The notes: generated by a model from the letters alone, not told the origin. Shown: positions 15,526 through 24,829, counted from the first letter of the stretch. The stretch: 43,385 nucleotides of DNA from HGM11416 sp964532155 (GCA_964532155.1 CAZHGN010000008.1:1-43385); one strand, 5' to 3'. Translations and numbers: made by a program.

Positions 15526-16632
15526 ATGTCTTTTATAAAACCCGATTTTAATAATTCCAACCTAAACGTTTCGGCAACGCTTGCCGAGTATTTGGGCGTT
15601 CGTAACTCTAAAGGAACGATTGCGGCGCTTAAGGAGCGGTTGTCTTGCGGTTTTAAAAACGTGGTTTTTCTCTGCATTGACGGCTTGGGCTGTCATCCGC
15701 TCGAATATCATTTGCCAAAGACTGCCTTTTTAAGAAAACACGTCGTAAAAACGCTTACGTCGACTTTTCCGTCTACCACGACCAACGCCACAACTTCTCT
15801 TGCGACAAATACCTATCCGCTTGAACACGGCTGGTTCGGTTGGAATTTATTCTTTAAAGAAATTAACGCCGTAATGGAGCTTTTTACCGGCTTAAATGCC
15901 GTCAGCGGCGAGCCGATCGGGTACCTTCCGCCGATATACGATAGCGCCGATTACTATTTTTTAAGGAATAAAACGACCGATATCGCTGTGAGTACGGTTA
16001 TGCCGCCGTTTTCTAAAAATCCCGACAACATCGTTGCCGTAAACGTGGACGAGGTTGCGTGCGCAGTCGAGGAAATTTTGAATAGGCAGGGCAGACAGTT
16101 CGTATACGCTTACGTCGGCGAGCCGGATATGACCATGCACGATTACGGCGTTACTAGCCTTGAGGCTGAGGCGAAAATTCGCCATATAAACGAAGTAGTC
16201 GAGCGGTTGTGTTTGAGTGCAAAGGACACTTTATTTGTTATAACCGCCGACCACGGACAGACCGACGTTAAAGGCTACGTCGAGTTTTATAAGGACGACG
16301 AGATGAACGCAATGCTCGAATGCACGCCGTTTTTAGACGCGCGCACGCCTGCATTTTTGGTAAAATCCGAGTATAAATCGGCGTTTGAGCGGCTTTTCGA
16401 GCAAAAATACGGTTGCGATTTTAAGCTTTATAAAAGCGAAACGCTAATTTCAGAGGGGTATTTCGGACCTGTCGGCGAATACGGTAAACTACTCGGCGAC
16501 TACGTAGCCGTCGGCACCGATAGCGGAAAATTGTTTTTAACGTGCGAGCGGATGTCTCGCTTTAAGGGGCACCACACTTCGCTTACGCCCGAAGAAATGC
16601 TCGTTCCGTTAATTCTGTATTCGGCAGAATAA
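15526..16632 (+). CDS. Type I phosphodiesterase/nucleotide pyrophosphatase family protein
   Basis: 368 residues of the alkaline-phosphatase superfamily (PF01663). Expected metal and catalytic parts are visible: Asp52 in FLCIDGLG, the nucleophile Thr in FPSTTTNATTS (84-86), EPDMTMHDYG with an Asp and a His of the first metal site, ITADHGQTDV with Asp-His, and a final His in FKGHHTSLTPEEM. It should hydrolyse a phosphodiester or phosphoryl-sugar bond; the substrate is not evident. There is no signal peptide, so it is probably cytoplasmic. GGGGAGCG precedes the ATG. It is flanked by terminators and so is probably transcribed alone. Confidence 0.87.
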   Translation: MSFIKPDFNNSNLNVSATLAEYLGVRNSKGTIAALKERLSCGFKNVVFLCIDGLGCHPLEYHLPKTAFLRKHVVKTLTSTFPSTTTNATTSLATNTYPLEHGWFGWNLFFKEINAVMELFTGLNAVSGEPIGYLPPIYDSADYYFLRNKTTDIAVSTVMPPFSKNPDNIVAVNVDEVACAVEEILNRQGRQFVYAYVGEPDMTMHDYGVTSLEAEAKIRHINEVVERLCLSAKDTLFVITADHGQTDVKGYVEFYKDDEMNAMLECTPFLDARTPAFLVKSEYKSAFERLFEQKYGCDFKLYKSETLISEGYFGPVGEYGKLLGDYVAVGTDSGKLFLTCERMSRFKGHHTSLTPEEMLVPLILYSAE

Positions 16633-16671
16633 AGACGTTTTCGCACATAAAGTCGGCGTTACGAAAACAAA

Positions 16672-16714
16672 AAAAGACTAACGGTAAGCGTTTTGCTAAA
16701 ACCGTTAGTCTTTT
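16672..16714. terminator. Bidirectional terminator between convergent genes
   Basis: A perfect 14-bp stem (AAAAGACTAACGGT / ACCGTTAGTCTTTT) with a 15-base loop and A/T tails on both sides. It separates the phosphodiesterase gene from the aldo/keto reductase gene and its 3' arm ends before the latter's stop. Confidence 0.9.
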
Positions 16715-16717
16715 AAA

Positions 16718-17605
16718 TTACCAATTTTTCTTTTCTTTAGAAGAGTCGTTGTTTTTCTTGCGTTCTTCGACCATTTTGACGAACCATTCGACCATGGCGG
16801 GATCGGTGTGCGAGAAGAACGAACTTTGCTTTTTATCGAGTGCGGCGATTGCGTTCATATCGTTTTCGCTTAGTTCAAAATCGAAGACGTCGATGTTTTC
16901 GCGCATGCGCTCGACGTGAGTCGATTTGGGGATAACGACGATTCCGCGTTGCAAGTGCCACCTCAGTATGACTTGCGCGGGCGTTTTGCCGTATTTATCG
17001 GCAATTGCTTTAAGTTCGGGTAGGGTGAACATGCCTCCTCTGCCTTCGCCGAAGGGCGCCCACGCTTCCAGCTGAATGCCGTACTTGTCGTGCCACGCCT
17101 TGCTTTCGACCTGTTGGTTATGCGGATGAATCTCGATCTGATTTATCATCGGCTTAATTCTTGCGAAAGAGGCGATATCGATCATTCTGTCGGGGTAGAA
17201 GTTCGAAATGCCTATAGCGCGAATTTTGCCTTCGTCGTACAAATGCTCCAAAGCGCGGTACGCGCCGTACACGTCGCCGAACGGCTGGTGCAATAGGCAG
17301 AGATCGAGATAGTCGGTCTGTAGTTTTTTCATAGAATTTTCTACCGACAAAAGGGTGTTTTCATAGCCGTAATGCTCTATCCAAACTTTGGTCGTGATAA
17401 AAAGCTCGTCGCGGTTAACGCCGCTTTTTGCTATGGCGCTACCCACTTCTTCTTCGTTGAAATAACTTTGAGCGGTGTCTATCAAGCGATAGCCCGACTT
17501 AATTGCGTCGCTAACGCAGCGTTCGCATTCGGCTTTTGTTACCTGGTAAACGCCGTAACCGAGTTGCGGCATTTTTACGCCGTTGTATAAAGTTACGTGT
17601 TGCAT
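16718..17605 (-). CDS. Aldo/keto reductase
   Basis: 295 residues, (beta/alpha)8 NADPH-dependent oxidoreductase. The catalytic tetrad is complete: Asp43 and Tyr48 (RLIDTAQSYFNEE), Lys73 (TTKVW) and His106 (CLLHQP). Cofactor contacts IGISNF and VIPKSTHVERMREN are present. It is closest in pattern to the 2,5-diketogluconate reductase group (AKR5); the carbonyl substrate cannot be deduced. The C-terminus is unusually polar and basic. A strong AGGAGG precedes the start and a TATAAT-like -10 lies at 17624-17629 on this strand. Confidence 0.93.
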   Translation of the reverse strand: MQHVTLYNGVKMPQLGYGVYQVTKAECERCVSDAIKSGYRLIDTAQSYFNEEEVGSAIAKSGVNRDELFITTKVWIEHYGYENTLLSVENSMKKLQTDYLDLCLLHQPFGDVYGAYRALEHLYDEGKIRAIGISNFYPDRMIDIASFARIKPMINQIEIHPHNQQVESKAWHDKYGIQLEAWAPFGEGRGGMFTLPELKAIADKYGKTPAQVILRWHLQRGIVVIPKSTHVERMRENIDVFDFELSENDMNAIAALDKKQSSFFSHTDPAMVEWFVKMVEERKKNNDSSKEKKNW

Positions 17606-17647
17606 AAAAACCTCCTGTTTTCGATTATATATAGTTTTGTTAAAGTG

Positions 17648-18355
17648 TTACGCAAGGAACATAATGGATAGCGCAATAAGTATTTGAGCGGGGTAGTAAC
17701 TGCCGTGACAAAGCACGCTGACTCTGCGGCGTTTTTCGCCGAAGTAGTTGTGCATAAGCACCATATCCGAAAAGAAAAACAGCGCAAAGCCTATCGTCAA
17801 TATCAACGCCGCGACCGAAAAGTCTTCGATAAGCTCGGTTGCGCAAATGGCGAGCGAAAGACTTTCGACTACCGAATAAATAAGCACGCCGACCGTAAGA
17901 TTTTTATAATCGAGATTGCCGAGTTTTCTGTTTAAAAAAGTGTATATAAGGGAGAGTGGAACGACGAACAAAATGACGATCGGCGAAATGCCGAAAAGGA
18001 CGATTAGCGTTGCGCAATACAGAACGTGCCCGATGAAAAACCAAGCCGCCCCGCCGACGATAACGGCGAAAGATTTAGTCGTTTCGGCGAGTTTCGGAAG
18101 CCCCAAAATGACGTCGCCGACCATGCAAATCATTAAGCCTAAAAGAATGAAAAACCCGCCTATAAGTCGATTATCGGTTATTTGAATGCCTTTTGCAACG
18201 AGTGCGTAAAGCGAAAAAAGCCCAAGCACCGTAAAGGCTACGCTCGTAAAAGTTTTGAAATAAAGATTAACGAGAGTTTTCTTAAACGAATAGGCGGTGA
18301 ACGCCGCGCTTGCCAAAACGCATATTGAAAGCAGTATAACGATATAGTCGGGCAT
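17648..18355 (-). CDS. YhhN-family membrane protein (lysoplasmalogenase-like)
   Basis: 235 residues with about eight hydrophobic segments. GLMICMVGDVILGLP and the SDMVLMHNYFG segment carry the conserved acidic residues of the YhhN/TMEM86 family, whose characterised members cleave lysoplasmalogens. Plasmalogens are common in anaerobic clostridia, so the role is plausible, but many bacterial members are untested. GGAG lies before the ATG. It ends 42 bases before the aldo/keto reductase gene, which has its own -10 element. Its coding strand carries one copy of the dispersed 17-bp motif. Confidence 0.85.
   Translation of the reverse strand: MPDYIVILLSICVLASAAFTAYSFKKTLVNLYFKTFTSVAFTVLGLFSLYALVAKGIQITDNRLIGGFFILLGLMICMVGDVILGLPKLAETTKSFAVIVGGAAWFFIGHVLYCATLIVLFGISPIVILFVVPLSLIYTFLNRKLGNLDYKNLTVGVLIYSVVESLSLAICATELIEDFSVAALILTIGFALFFFSDMVLMHNYFGEKRRRVSVLCHGSYYPAQILIALSIMFLA
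18160..18176 (+). repeat. Dispersed 17-bp motif, copy A (exact)
   Basis: CTATAAGTCGATTATCG, inside the YhhN-family gene, opposite strand. The flanking two bases are shared with copy B, making 19 identical bases. Confidence 0.75.
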
Positions 18356-18431
18356 GGTATCTCCTTCGATTGCGGCGATAATTGCCGTATCAATATAGAT
18401 TGTCCTAAAAATTATTGTTTATTCGCATGCG

Positions 18432-19367
18432 TTATTTATTGCCGCGCCTTTTGTCCTTCCCCATAAAGGCGAGTATTGCCGTTTGGTCGGTAGAAAGTCT
18501 GCTAAGCAGTCTTTCGGTGTACCGAGTTTTCAGTTCGGACGGCGTAAGATTGGTCGTCGCGATAAACGGCTTGCCGTGTGACAGCCTTTCGGATAAAAAA
18601 GAGGTGAGGTATTCCACGGTAACGTTTTTAAGAATGGGCTCGGTGCCGAGGTCGTCGATTATCAAAAGGTCGCATTCGGTTAAAAGGTTGAAAATAACCT
18701 TTTTGTCGGCGGAGTCGGAAGTGTGGTATCTTAAAAACAAGTCGTTCGCCTTGACTGCGGTAAGAAAAATTACCGAGTGGTTTTTCGCTTGAACGGCGTT
18801 TGCTATGCATCCTGCGGCAAACGTTTTGCCCGAGCCCGTGTTGCCCGTCAAAACGAGGTTTTTTACGGTAAGGCAGGGGAATTTTTGAGCGTAACTTATA
18901 AGTTTTTCTTTGATTTTTTGCTCGGTTTCGTTTTCGCAAGCATAATTCTCGAAGGAGGGAAAGGGCAGTTCGGTTATGCCGAGCGCCTCGTTTATAACGC
19001 CTTTAAGCGTTTCGTAAAAACATTTACAGCAACCGCCGCCGGGCAAAAAGCCGGTGTCTTCGCATTCGTCGCATTGGTAAACGGCGGTAAGCGATTGCTC
19101 GGTGAGCCCTGCCTTTGAAAGGATTGCGGCGCGCTCGCTTTTTAACCGTTCGTATTCGGCTTTATAGCGCGCGGCGTTTTCTTCGTCGCCGTTAAATTCG
19201 CATTTTTGGCGCATAAAACTTGCCGCTTTTAAAAGATCGCGGTTATGCGCGAAGGCTTTGTCGGCGTTTATGCGCTTGGAGTTTTCAAACGCGCGGTCGC
19301 GTGCGGCAATGCGCCTGCGATCGTAAACGGCTGTTACTTTGGTAAATAACGAATCGGTCGTGATCAT
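18432..19367 (-). CDS. DnaI/DnaC-like helicase loader ATPase
   Basis: 311 residues. A helical N-terminal part leads to a zinc-binding cluster (CDECEDTGFLPGGGCCKC, about residues 98-115), as in Bacillus DnaI, which uses such a module to contact the replicative helicase. The AAA+ domain follows: Walker A TGNTGSGKTFAAG, Walker B LLIIDDLGTEP, then the sensor ATTNLTPSEL. It would load DnaB helicase onto DNA at the origin or restarted forks. It starts two bases after the stop of the DnaD-like gene, so the two are co-expressed. The helicase itself is encoded at 29758. Confidence 0.93.
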   Translation of the reverse strand: MITTDSLFTKVTAVYDRRRIAARDRAFENSKRINADKAFAHNRDLLKAASFMRQKCEFNGDEENAARYKAEYERLKSERAAILSKAGLTEQSLTAVYQCDECEDTGFLPGGGCCKCFYETLKGVINEALGITELPFPSFENYACENETEQKIKEKLISYAQKFPCLTVKNLVLTGNTGSGKTFAAGCIANAVQAKNHSVIFLTAVKANDLFLRYHTSDSADKKVIFNLLTECDLLIIDDLGTEPILKNVTVEYLTSFLSERLSHGKPFIATTNLTPSELKTRYTERLLSRLSTDQTAILAFMGKDKRRGNK

Positions 19368-19369
19368 AA

Positions 19370-20818
19370 TTAAAAGTCGATGTCGTCGGCGCTTTTAAGC
19401 AACGCGTCGAGCTCCTCCTTCGTATAATCTCTCTCGTTGGAAAAATGAGAGGTTTTATCCTTGCTTGCGCTCTGTTTTGCGCCGAGCGGCGTTCCGTTCG
19501 AGCCGTCTTCGTCGAGCTTGTCGGGAGTGAATATTTCCTTGCTCTTCCAATTGGAGAGAATGGCGTTCATATAAACGAGGGGGCGTGAGGAACCGACCGC
19601 GCGGCTTGCGGCTTGCAAGATCATTTCGTCGGCAAAGCCCCAGTTTTGCCATACGGCAAGAGTGCTTCTGTCGGTGTCCGTCGGGCGGCGGTCGAGACCG
19701 CAAGTCGAAAGAATTTTCTTGATAAATTCGTCGGTTTTGGCTCCGCGTTTAACGTAGTCGACGATGCTTGAAAGCGTAACGAGCCCTTTATCGTAAAGGG
19801 CGGCGATAAGATCGTTTAGGTCGTTGAGCGAGCGCCTGTTTTTCTTGAAGCAGTAGTTGGCGAGGAATTCGAGGGTGTCGCCGTCGTAGCCCATCGAAAG
19901 CCAAGGCGTAACGTAGTTTTCCACGACGGTATCGAGAACCTCGACGTATACCGAAAGATTGTGGCAAACGTTTTTGGCTATATCGCGATAGCCGTCGCGC
20001 TGGCGCATATATTTGTCGATTTCTTGCTCGGTGAATATTTTATTGCCGTACAGTTCGAGTATGAAAGAATCCAGGGCGCGTACGTTTTTCTTTTTGCACT
20101 TTTTGGCGGCGTATAAAAGAACGCGCTGTTCGAAGCCGAGTTCTTTTCGCCATTTGTTGAATAGTTGTAAATCTTCGATTTCCGGCTTGCGTTTCGAGCC
20201 GAGAGTCGAGAGGATTGCCGAAATATCGCTCGAGCGCGACGTGTAGTCGCTCAGTTCTCGCTCGATAAGCTCGGTCGTAATCATTCCGCGGTAGGCAAAA
20301 TCCTTGGCGACGGCGATGATATATCTGTAGCCGATGTCGCGCCCCTTAAGATCGACGCAATATTTGCACAGCATAAGCATTGCTTCGGGCTTTATGGAAT
20401 ATTCTTCCATTACGTTAAAATAAGCGGTGTACTCCGAAGTGGATATCATGCGGTCGGGCATAAGCGCTTGAAGGGCGTCGGTAAATTCGCCGTATTTTTC
20501 GGGCTTGAATTTTTTGGGCTTTGCCGTCGCCGAAACGGGAAGATAGCGCACGGAAAGGGGATTTTCGGAAATTACGGCAACGAGGTCGTATTCGTCCCAA
20601 AATCTGAAACTATCGATAACTTCGTCTACCGTGAGCCCGAGCGCTTTTGCCATGTCTTCCACGGTGATTTCGGCTTTCGCGGTGCAGGCGAAAAGCCCGT
20701 ATAGGTAAACGCGGACGGCGTCGCCGCTCGCTTCGGGTAAATATTCGGTTATAAAGGTGGTGTTGAGCGATAAAACGTTATTTTTTTCGTATTCGCCCGA
20801 AAAAGAACAAAATGCCAT
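19370..20818 (-). CDS. DnaD-like replication initiation protein with four DnaD/DnaB2 repeats
   Basis: 482 residues, longer than typical DnaD (about 230). The N-terminal 95 residues look like the winged-helix domain (VRVYLYGLF, ITVEDMAKALGLTVDEVIDSF). Then come four related helical units ending in a Y/L-x-x-I-L/A pattern, at about 125-185, 210-265, 290-350 and 370-425; the last (LAVWQNWGFADEMILQAA and YMNAILSNWKSKEIF) is the best match to the DnaD/DnaB2 domain. The tail is disordered and Lys/Ser-rich. DnaD and DnaB of Bacillus remodel origin DNA and help DnaI load the helicase. The direct linkage to a dnaI-like gene supports that role. Exact boundaries of the units are by eye. Confidence 0.85.
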   Translation of the reverse strand: MAFCSFSGEYEKNNVLSLNTTFITEYLPEASGDAVRVYLYGLFACTAKAEITVEDMAKALGLTVDEVIDSFRFWDEYDLVAVISENPLSVRYLPVSATAKPKKFKPEKYGEFTDALQALMPDRMISTSEYTAYFNVMEEYSIKPEAMLMLCKYCVDLKGRDIGYRYIIAVAKDFAYRGMITTELIERELSDYTSRSSDISAILSTLGSKRKPEIEDLQLFNKWRKELGFEQRVLLYAAKKCKKKNVRALDSFILELYGNKIFTEQEIDKYMRQRDGYRDIAKNVCHNLSVYVEVLDTVVENYVTPWLSMGYDGDTLEFLANYCFKKNRRSLNDLNDLIAALYDKGLVTLSSIVDYVKRGAKTDEFIKKILSTCGLDRRPTDTDRSTLAVWQNWGFADEMILQAASRAVGSSRPLVYMNAILSNWKSKEIFTPDKLDEDGSNGTPLGAKQSASKDKTSHFSNERDYTKEELDALLKSADDIDF

Positions 20819-20871
20819 GTGTTCCGTCCGTTGCCAAACGCCGCTATTTGTTAAGGTGTTTGCGCAAAAGG

Positions 20872-20900
20872 TTGATTTATTTTCAAGAATATATTAATAT
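20872..20900 (+). promoter_or_regulatory. Promoter of sbcD-sbcC
   Basis: TTGATT (20872-20877) and TAATAT (20895-20900) with a 17-base spacer, upstream of sbcD and in the intergenic region shared with the divergent DnaD-like gene. Confidence 0.6.
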
Positions 20901-20992
20901 ATTAGCGACGAAAAAGCAAGCCGATTTGCGTTTTTTTTAAAAAAGGGCTTATGTCTTTGCCGTTAAAAGCATAGGGGAAGGCGATACGACGC

Positions 20993-22156
20993 ATGAAAAT
21001 TCTACACACGTCCGATTGGCATATCGGAAAAAAAATCAACGGAAAATCACGGATCGACGAACAGCGCGACGTTCTTTGCGAAATATCCGATATTTGCGAG
21101 CGTGAAAATATCGATCTCGTTCTCGTCGCGGGCGACGTTTACGATACTTACACACCGTCGGCAGAAGCCGAAGAACTGTTCTTTGAAACGCTCGACAAAC
21201 TTGCGAGCGCAAACCGCGCGGTGGTGGTTATCAGCGGTAATCACGACGACGGTCAACGCCTTTGCGCCTCGGCTGTTTTGGCAGGGCGTTCCAACGCGTA
21301 TATATTCGGGGGAGAAAACCTTCCCCCCGTTAGCGTTAGCGAAAAATTCGGCGTTCGCGCAGTGCGCTCGGGCAGTCGGTATTGCGTTATACAAAAGGGG
21401 GAGGAGCGGTTGTTCGTCGGCGCGTTGCCGTATCCTACCGAAAAGCGACTTGGCGAGAAAAAGACCGAAGAGAGTTTTGACGAGCGAATGGAGCGTTGGA
21501 TAAACGAGTGCTTCGAGGATAATACGGACGGGCTTCCGAAAGTGCTCGTTTCGCATATTTTTATGCTCGGCGGAGTGAGTACGGACAGCGAAAGAAAAAT
21601 CGAACTCGGCGGCACTCGAGCGGTCGATAAACGACTTATACCCGAGGATTGCGTTTATACCGCGCTCGGACATTTGCATAAAAAACAGACCGTTTCCAAC
21701 GAAAAAAATATCTATTATTCGGGTGCGATTTTGGAGTACGGCTTCGATGAAGTCAACGCTGTAAAAGCCGTTAACGTCTTCTCGGTAGAGGGTGGCAAAC
21801 TGTGCGATTTAAAGACGATCGAGCTTGCAAAAGGCAAAAAACTTGCAAGGCTTGCGGCTAATTCTGTAGAGCAGGGCGCGGTGCTTGCCGAGGCGAACGC
21901 CGACAGATGGGTGGAACTTACGCTTCATCTCGACGCCCCCCTTTCGGAGTCGGAAACGAGGCGGCTTATGGCTTACCCCAATATCGCAGAGCTGAAAATC
22001 GACAGAAAGAGTTTAGACTTTAGCGAAGAGCGTGCCGACAGACGGAAGATGGACGACAAGACGGCGTTCGTCGAATATTATAAGAGTCGTTACGGTAGCG
22101 AGCCGCAAGAAGACCTTGTAAACGCCTTTTTGACAATTATGCAGGAGGACGAATAA
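20993..22156 (+). CDS. sbcD: Exonuclease SbcCD nuclease subunit
   Basis: 387 residues, normal length. The calcineurin-like phosphoesterase motifs are all present: HTSDWHIG (Asp8, His10), VAGDVYD, ISGNHDD, VSHIFML and TALGHLH. The C-terminal third is the capping domain. With SbcC it makes an ATP-dependent double-strand nuclease that opens hairpins and DNA ends. GGGGAAGG lies upstream of the ATG. The next gene begins directly after its stop codon. Confidence 0.97.
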   Translation: MKILHTSDWHIGKKINGKSRIDEQRDVLCEISDICERENIDLVLVAGDVYDTYTPSAEAEELFFETLDKLASANRAVVVISGNHDDGQRLCASAVLAGRSNAYIFGGENLPPVSVSEKFGVRAVRSGSRYCVIQKGEERLFVGALPYPTEKRLGEKKTEESFDERMERWINECFEDNTDGLPKVLVSHIFMLGGVSTDSERKIELGGTRAVDKRLIPEDCVYTALGHLHKKQTVSNEKNIYYSGAILEYGFDEVNAVKAVNVFSVEGGKLCDLKTIELAKGKKLARLAANSVEQGAVLAEANADRWVELTLHLDAPLSESETRRLMAYPNIAELKIDRKSLDFSEERADRRKMDDKTAFVEYYKSRYGSEPQEDLVNAFLTIMQEDE

Positions 22157-24829
22157 ATGAAGCCTTTAAAACTTACGGTCGAGGGATTAAAAAGCGTTGC
22201 GGAAAGTCAAACGATTAATTTTGAAAAACTTGCCGAAAACGGCTTGTTCGGAATATTCGGCAAAACGGGCAGCGGAAAAAGTACGGTGCTAGACGCAATC
22301 GTTTTGGCGCTTTACGGCGAAGTGGTGCAGTCGGTAAATAACCGCGACTTCGTTAATCTCGGTTGCATGCAAACGCGAGTCGAACTGATTTTTTCGGTTA
22401 GCGCGGGCGATAAAAAGGGTAAATACGGCATAGAGCGCGTGTTTAAATTCAATAAGGCGAGAACGGACGTCACGCAGTCGGTCGCAAGGCTGTGGCGTAT
22501 CGAGGAGGACGGCTCGGAATATTCCGAGGCGGACAACGCTCGCGAACTCAACGATAAAATACAAAACGAGATATTGGGGCTTAAAAAAGACGAGTTTTTG
22601 AAGTGTATAGCTCTGCCGCAAGGCGAGTTTTCGGCTTTTATAAAGCTGACCGCAAGCGAGCGCGTAAAGGTCGTCGGCAAACTTTTCGACTTGGAACGCT
22701 ACGGCGCGGAACTTCAACGCAAGATATCAAAAAGGGGCGCGGCGCTTAACGACGAGCAAATCGAAAAGCGCACGATGCTCGAAAGTCTTAAGGAATACGA
22801 GCCGTCGATAGTTGCCGAGACGGGCAAACTCGTAAAGCAAGCCGAAGAGCAACTTGCCGTTTTGTTAAAGACGAAAAACGAAAAATCGAAAATGGCGGAG
22901 GGTGCAAAAAAGTATATCGCACTTAGCGACGAGCAAGTGAAATTAAACGATGAACTTCAAAAAATAACCGCCTATAAGTCGATTATCGACGATAATCGCA
23001 CTTTTATAGCATTATACGACGAGCTTGGCGGCGTGGCTGCCGATATTAAGGAAACGGCAAAAACGCGCAAGCAAATAGCCGAACTCGAACGTGAGATTTC
23101 GGATTGCAAGCAAAAGCTGTTAGACTTAAAAAAGAGCAAACTCGAAATAGAACAAAAGGTAAGCGCAATTCCCGAAACCGAGGCAAAAATCGCGACTTTA
23201 AACGGCAAACTCGAACGGTTAAAGGCAGTTGCCGAAAAAGAAACCGAGCTTAAAGAGAAAAAAGAACGACTTGACGTTCTTAGAAAAGCGTATTTAAACG
23301 TGCAAGAAGATTATAAGAAAAACGAAAAAGCGGCAATTATTCACGAGGAGAAAAAAGCCGAATACGCCGCGCAAGCGGCGGCGGTAGACGAAAAAACTTG
23401 GCTGCTGAAAGTCAGTAAATCTGCTGCCGAAAAAGGGCTTGCGGATTTTTCCGCCGAGCGTTTAAACTTTTTAAACGAACTGAAAAACTATTTATCGGGC
23501 AAGGTGATGAGCGAACACGAAAGTGCCGTTAATCGACTTATAGAGCAAGAAATCGAAAGAATTAGGCAATCTATTCCGTCGGACGAAAGCACCGAAATGC
23601 TTACCGACGTTTTAGAGCAAGCGTTAAGCGCCGTAAAGAAAAAGTCGAATGCCAATTCGCTTGCGAGCGCCGAGGGCGAAAGCGCTTTAAGTTGCCGAAA
23701 AGAATGCGAAAAAGCGCAAAAGGATATGGAGCGATTTGCCGAAGACGGCAAGACCGTTTCGGAAGAATGCAAAAAAACGGAAAATGCCATTAAAGAGGTA
23801 ACGGGCGGCAAGACGGTTACCGAGGTTAAAAAGAACGTTGAAAAGGAAATTGCGGACTTAACCTCCGAAATAGAAAAACTTCGCCGCGATCAGCAAGCTA
23901 TTTTGCAAGAGTTCGCTTCGGTAAAATCCAAGTTCGACGGCGACGCGGCTCGGCTCGAAACTCTTAAAGAAACGCTTAAAATTGCCGAGCAAAATTGCAA
24001 AATCATGCTCGAAAAGCTCGGTCTTTCAGAAGATAAAGCTCTTTCGATACTGTCAAAAGCCGACGAGGTAAGGCGCAAGCGTGAAGATATTGCCGAATTC
24101 GACAAAAAGAGCGCGTACGCCATAAACAGAAACAAGGAAATCGAAAAGCAACTTGCCGAACTTTCGGACTTTTCGGGTGGAAAGGTTCTCGTTTCCGAGA
24201 GTGAAAAAGCCGTTTCCGAGTACGATAAATTTAATATTTATTATAATAAAATTAAAGACTCCTATGAAATCGGTTTGAAAAAAAGCGAGCAATGGTGTAT
24301 AATTAGCAAAGAGCTTGCCGAAAACGAACGGGCTACCGCTATAAACGACAAACTTGCCGAGCTCGTAAAAGCGAGTAAGTTTATGGAGTTTATCGCAGAC
24401 GAATATCTGCGCGAGGTTGCGGACGACGCCGAAAGGCGAGTGCTAACGTTGACCGGCGGCAAGTACGGCTTGGTTTACGACCGCGAGTTTTTCGTTACCG
24501 ATAACCTAAGCGGCGGCGTAAGGCGCCCGGTCGCGGGGCTTTCGGGCGGGGAGACCTTCCTCGTTTCGCTGTCGCTCGCTTTGGCGCTTGCATCCGAGAT
24601 CAGCCGTAAGGCGCTAAAACCGGTGGACTTCTTCTTTTTGGACGAGGGCTTCGGTACTTTGGACGACGAGCTTATCGATACGGTAACCGATTCGCTCGAG
24701 AAACTCCGCCGCGAAAATCTAACGGTCGGGCTAATAACTCACGTTACCGAATTAAAAAACCGCATAGAATCGAGTATTTCGGTGGTCGGGGCAAACGCCG
24801 AGCACGGCACTCGCTTTTACACCGAATAA
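22157..24829 (+). CDS. sbcC: Exonuclease SbcCD ATPase subunit, no zinc hook visible
   Basis: 890 residues, SMC/Rad50-like. Walker A GKTGSGKST is at 35-43, the CIALPQGEFSAFIK segment follows near 155, a long two-arm coiled coil spans about 190-715, and the C-terminal ATPase half has signature LSGGE at 795-799 and Walker B with Asp829 and Glu830 (FLDEGFGTLD). Rad50/SbcC normally dimerises at the coil tip by a CxxC zinc hook. Here the probable tip, around residues 420-480, has no CxxC, and none occurs anywhere; the nearest is a CRKEC in an arm. The protein is about 150 residues shorter than common forms. It abuts sbcD and carries two copies of the 17-bp motif. Confidence 0.95.
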   Translation: MKPLKLTVEGLKSVAESQTINFEKLAENGLFGIFGKTGSGKSTVLDAIVLALYGEVVQSVNNRDFVNLGCMQTRVELIFSVSAGDKKGKYGIERVFKFNKARTDVTQSVARLWRIEEDGSEYSEADNARELNDKIQNEILGLKKDEFLKCIALPQGEFSAFIKLTASERVKVVGKLFDLERYGAELQRKISKRGAALNDEQIEKRTMLESLKEYEPSIVAETGKLVKQAEEQLAVLLKTKNEKSKMAEGAKKYIALSDEQVKLNDELQKITAYKSIIDDNRTFIALYDELGGVAADIKETAKTRKQIAELEREISDCKQKLLDLKKSKLEIEQKVSAIPETEAKIATLNGKLERLKAVAEKETELKEKKERLDVLRKAYLNVQEDYKKNEKAAIIHEEKKAEYAAQAAAVDEKTWLLKVSKSAAEKGLADFSAERLNFLNELKNYLSGKVMSEHESAVNRLIEQEIERIRQSIPSDESTEMLTDVLEQALSAVKKKSNANSLASAEGESALSCRKECEKAQKDMERFAEDGKTVSEECKKTENAIKEVTGGKTVTEVKKNVEKEIADLTSEIEKLRRDQQAILQEFASVKSKFDGDAARLETLKETLKIAEQNCKIMLEKLGLSEDKALSILSKADEVRRKREDIAEFDKKSAYAINRNKEIEKQLAELSDFSGGKVLVSESEKAVSEYDKFNIYYNKIKDSYEIGLKKSEQWCIISKELAENERATAINDKLAELVKASKFMEFIADEYLREVADDAERRVLTLTGGKYGLVYDREFFVTDNLSGGVRRPVAGLSGGETFLVSLSLALALASEISRKALKPVDFFFLDEGFGTLDDELIDTVTDSLEKLRRENLTVGLITHVTELKNRIESSISVVGANAEHGTRFYTE
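22972..22988 (+). repeat. Dispersed 17-bp motif, copy B (exact)
   Basis: CTATAAGTCGATTATCG in sbcC. It also starts a perfect 19-base palindrome, CGATTATCGACGATAATCG (22980-22998), with central A. Confidence 0.75.
23527..23543 (-). repeat. Dispersed 17-bp motif, copy E (16 of 17)
   Basis: Read on the minus strand: CTATAAGTCGATTAACG. It lies in sbcC in a different reading frame from copy B, so shared protein sequence does not explain it. Confidence 0.65.
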
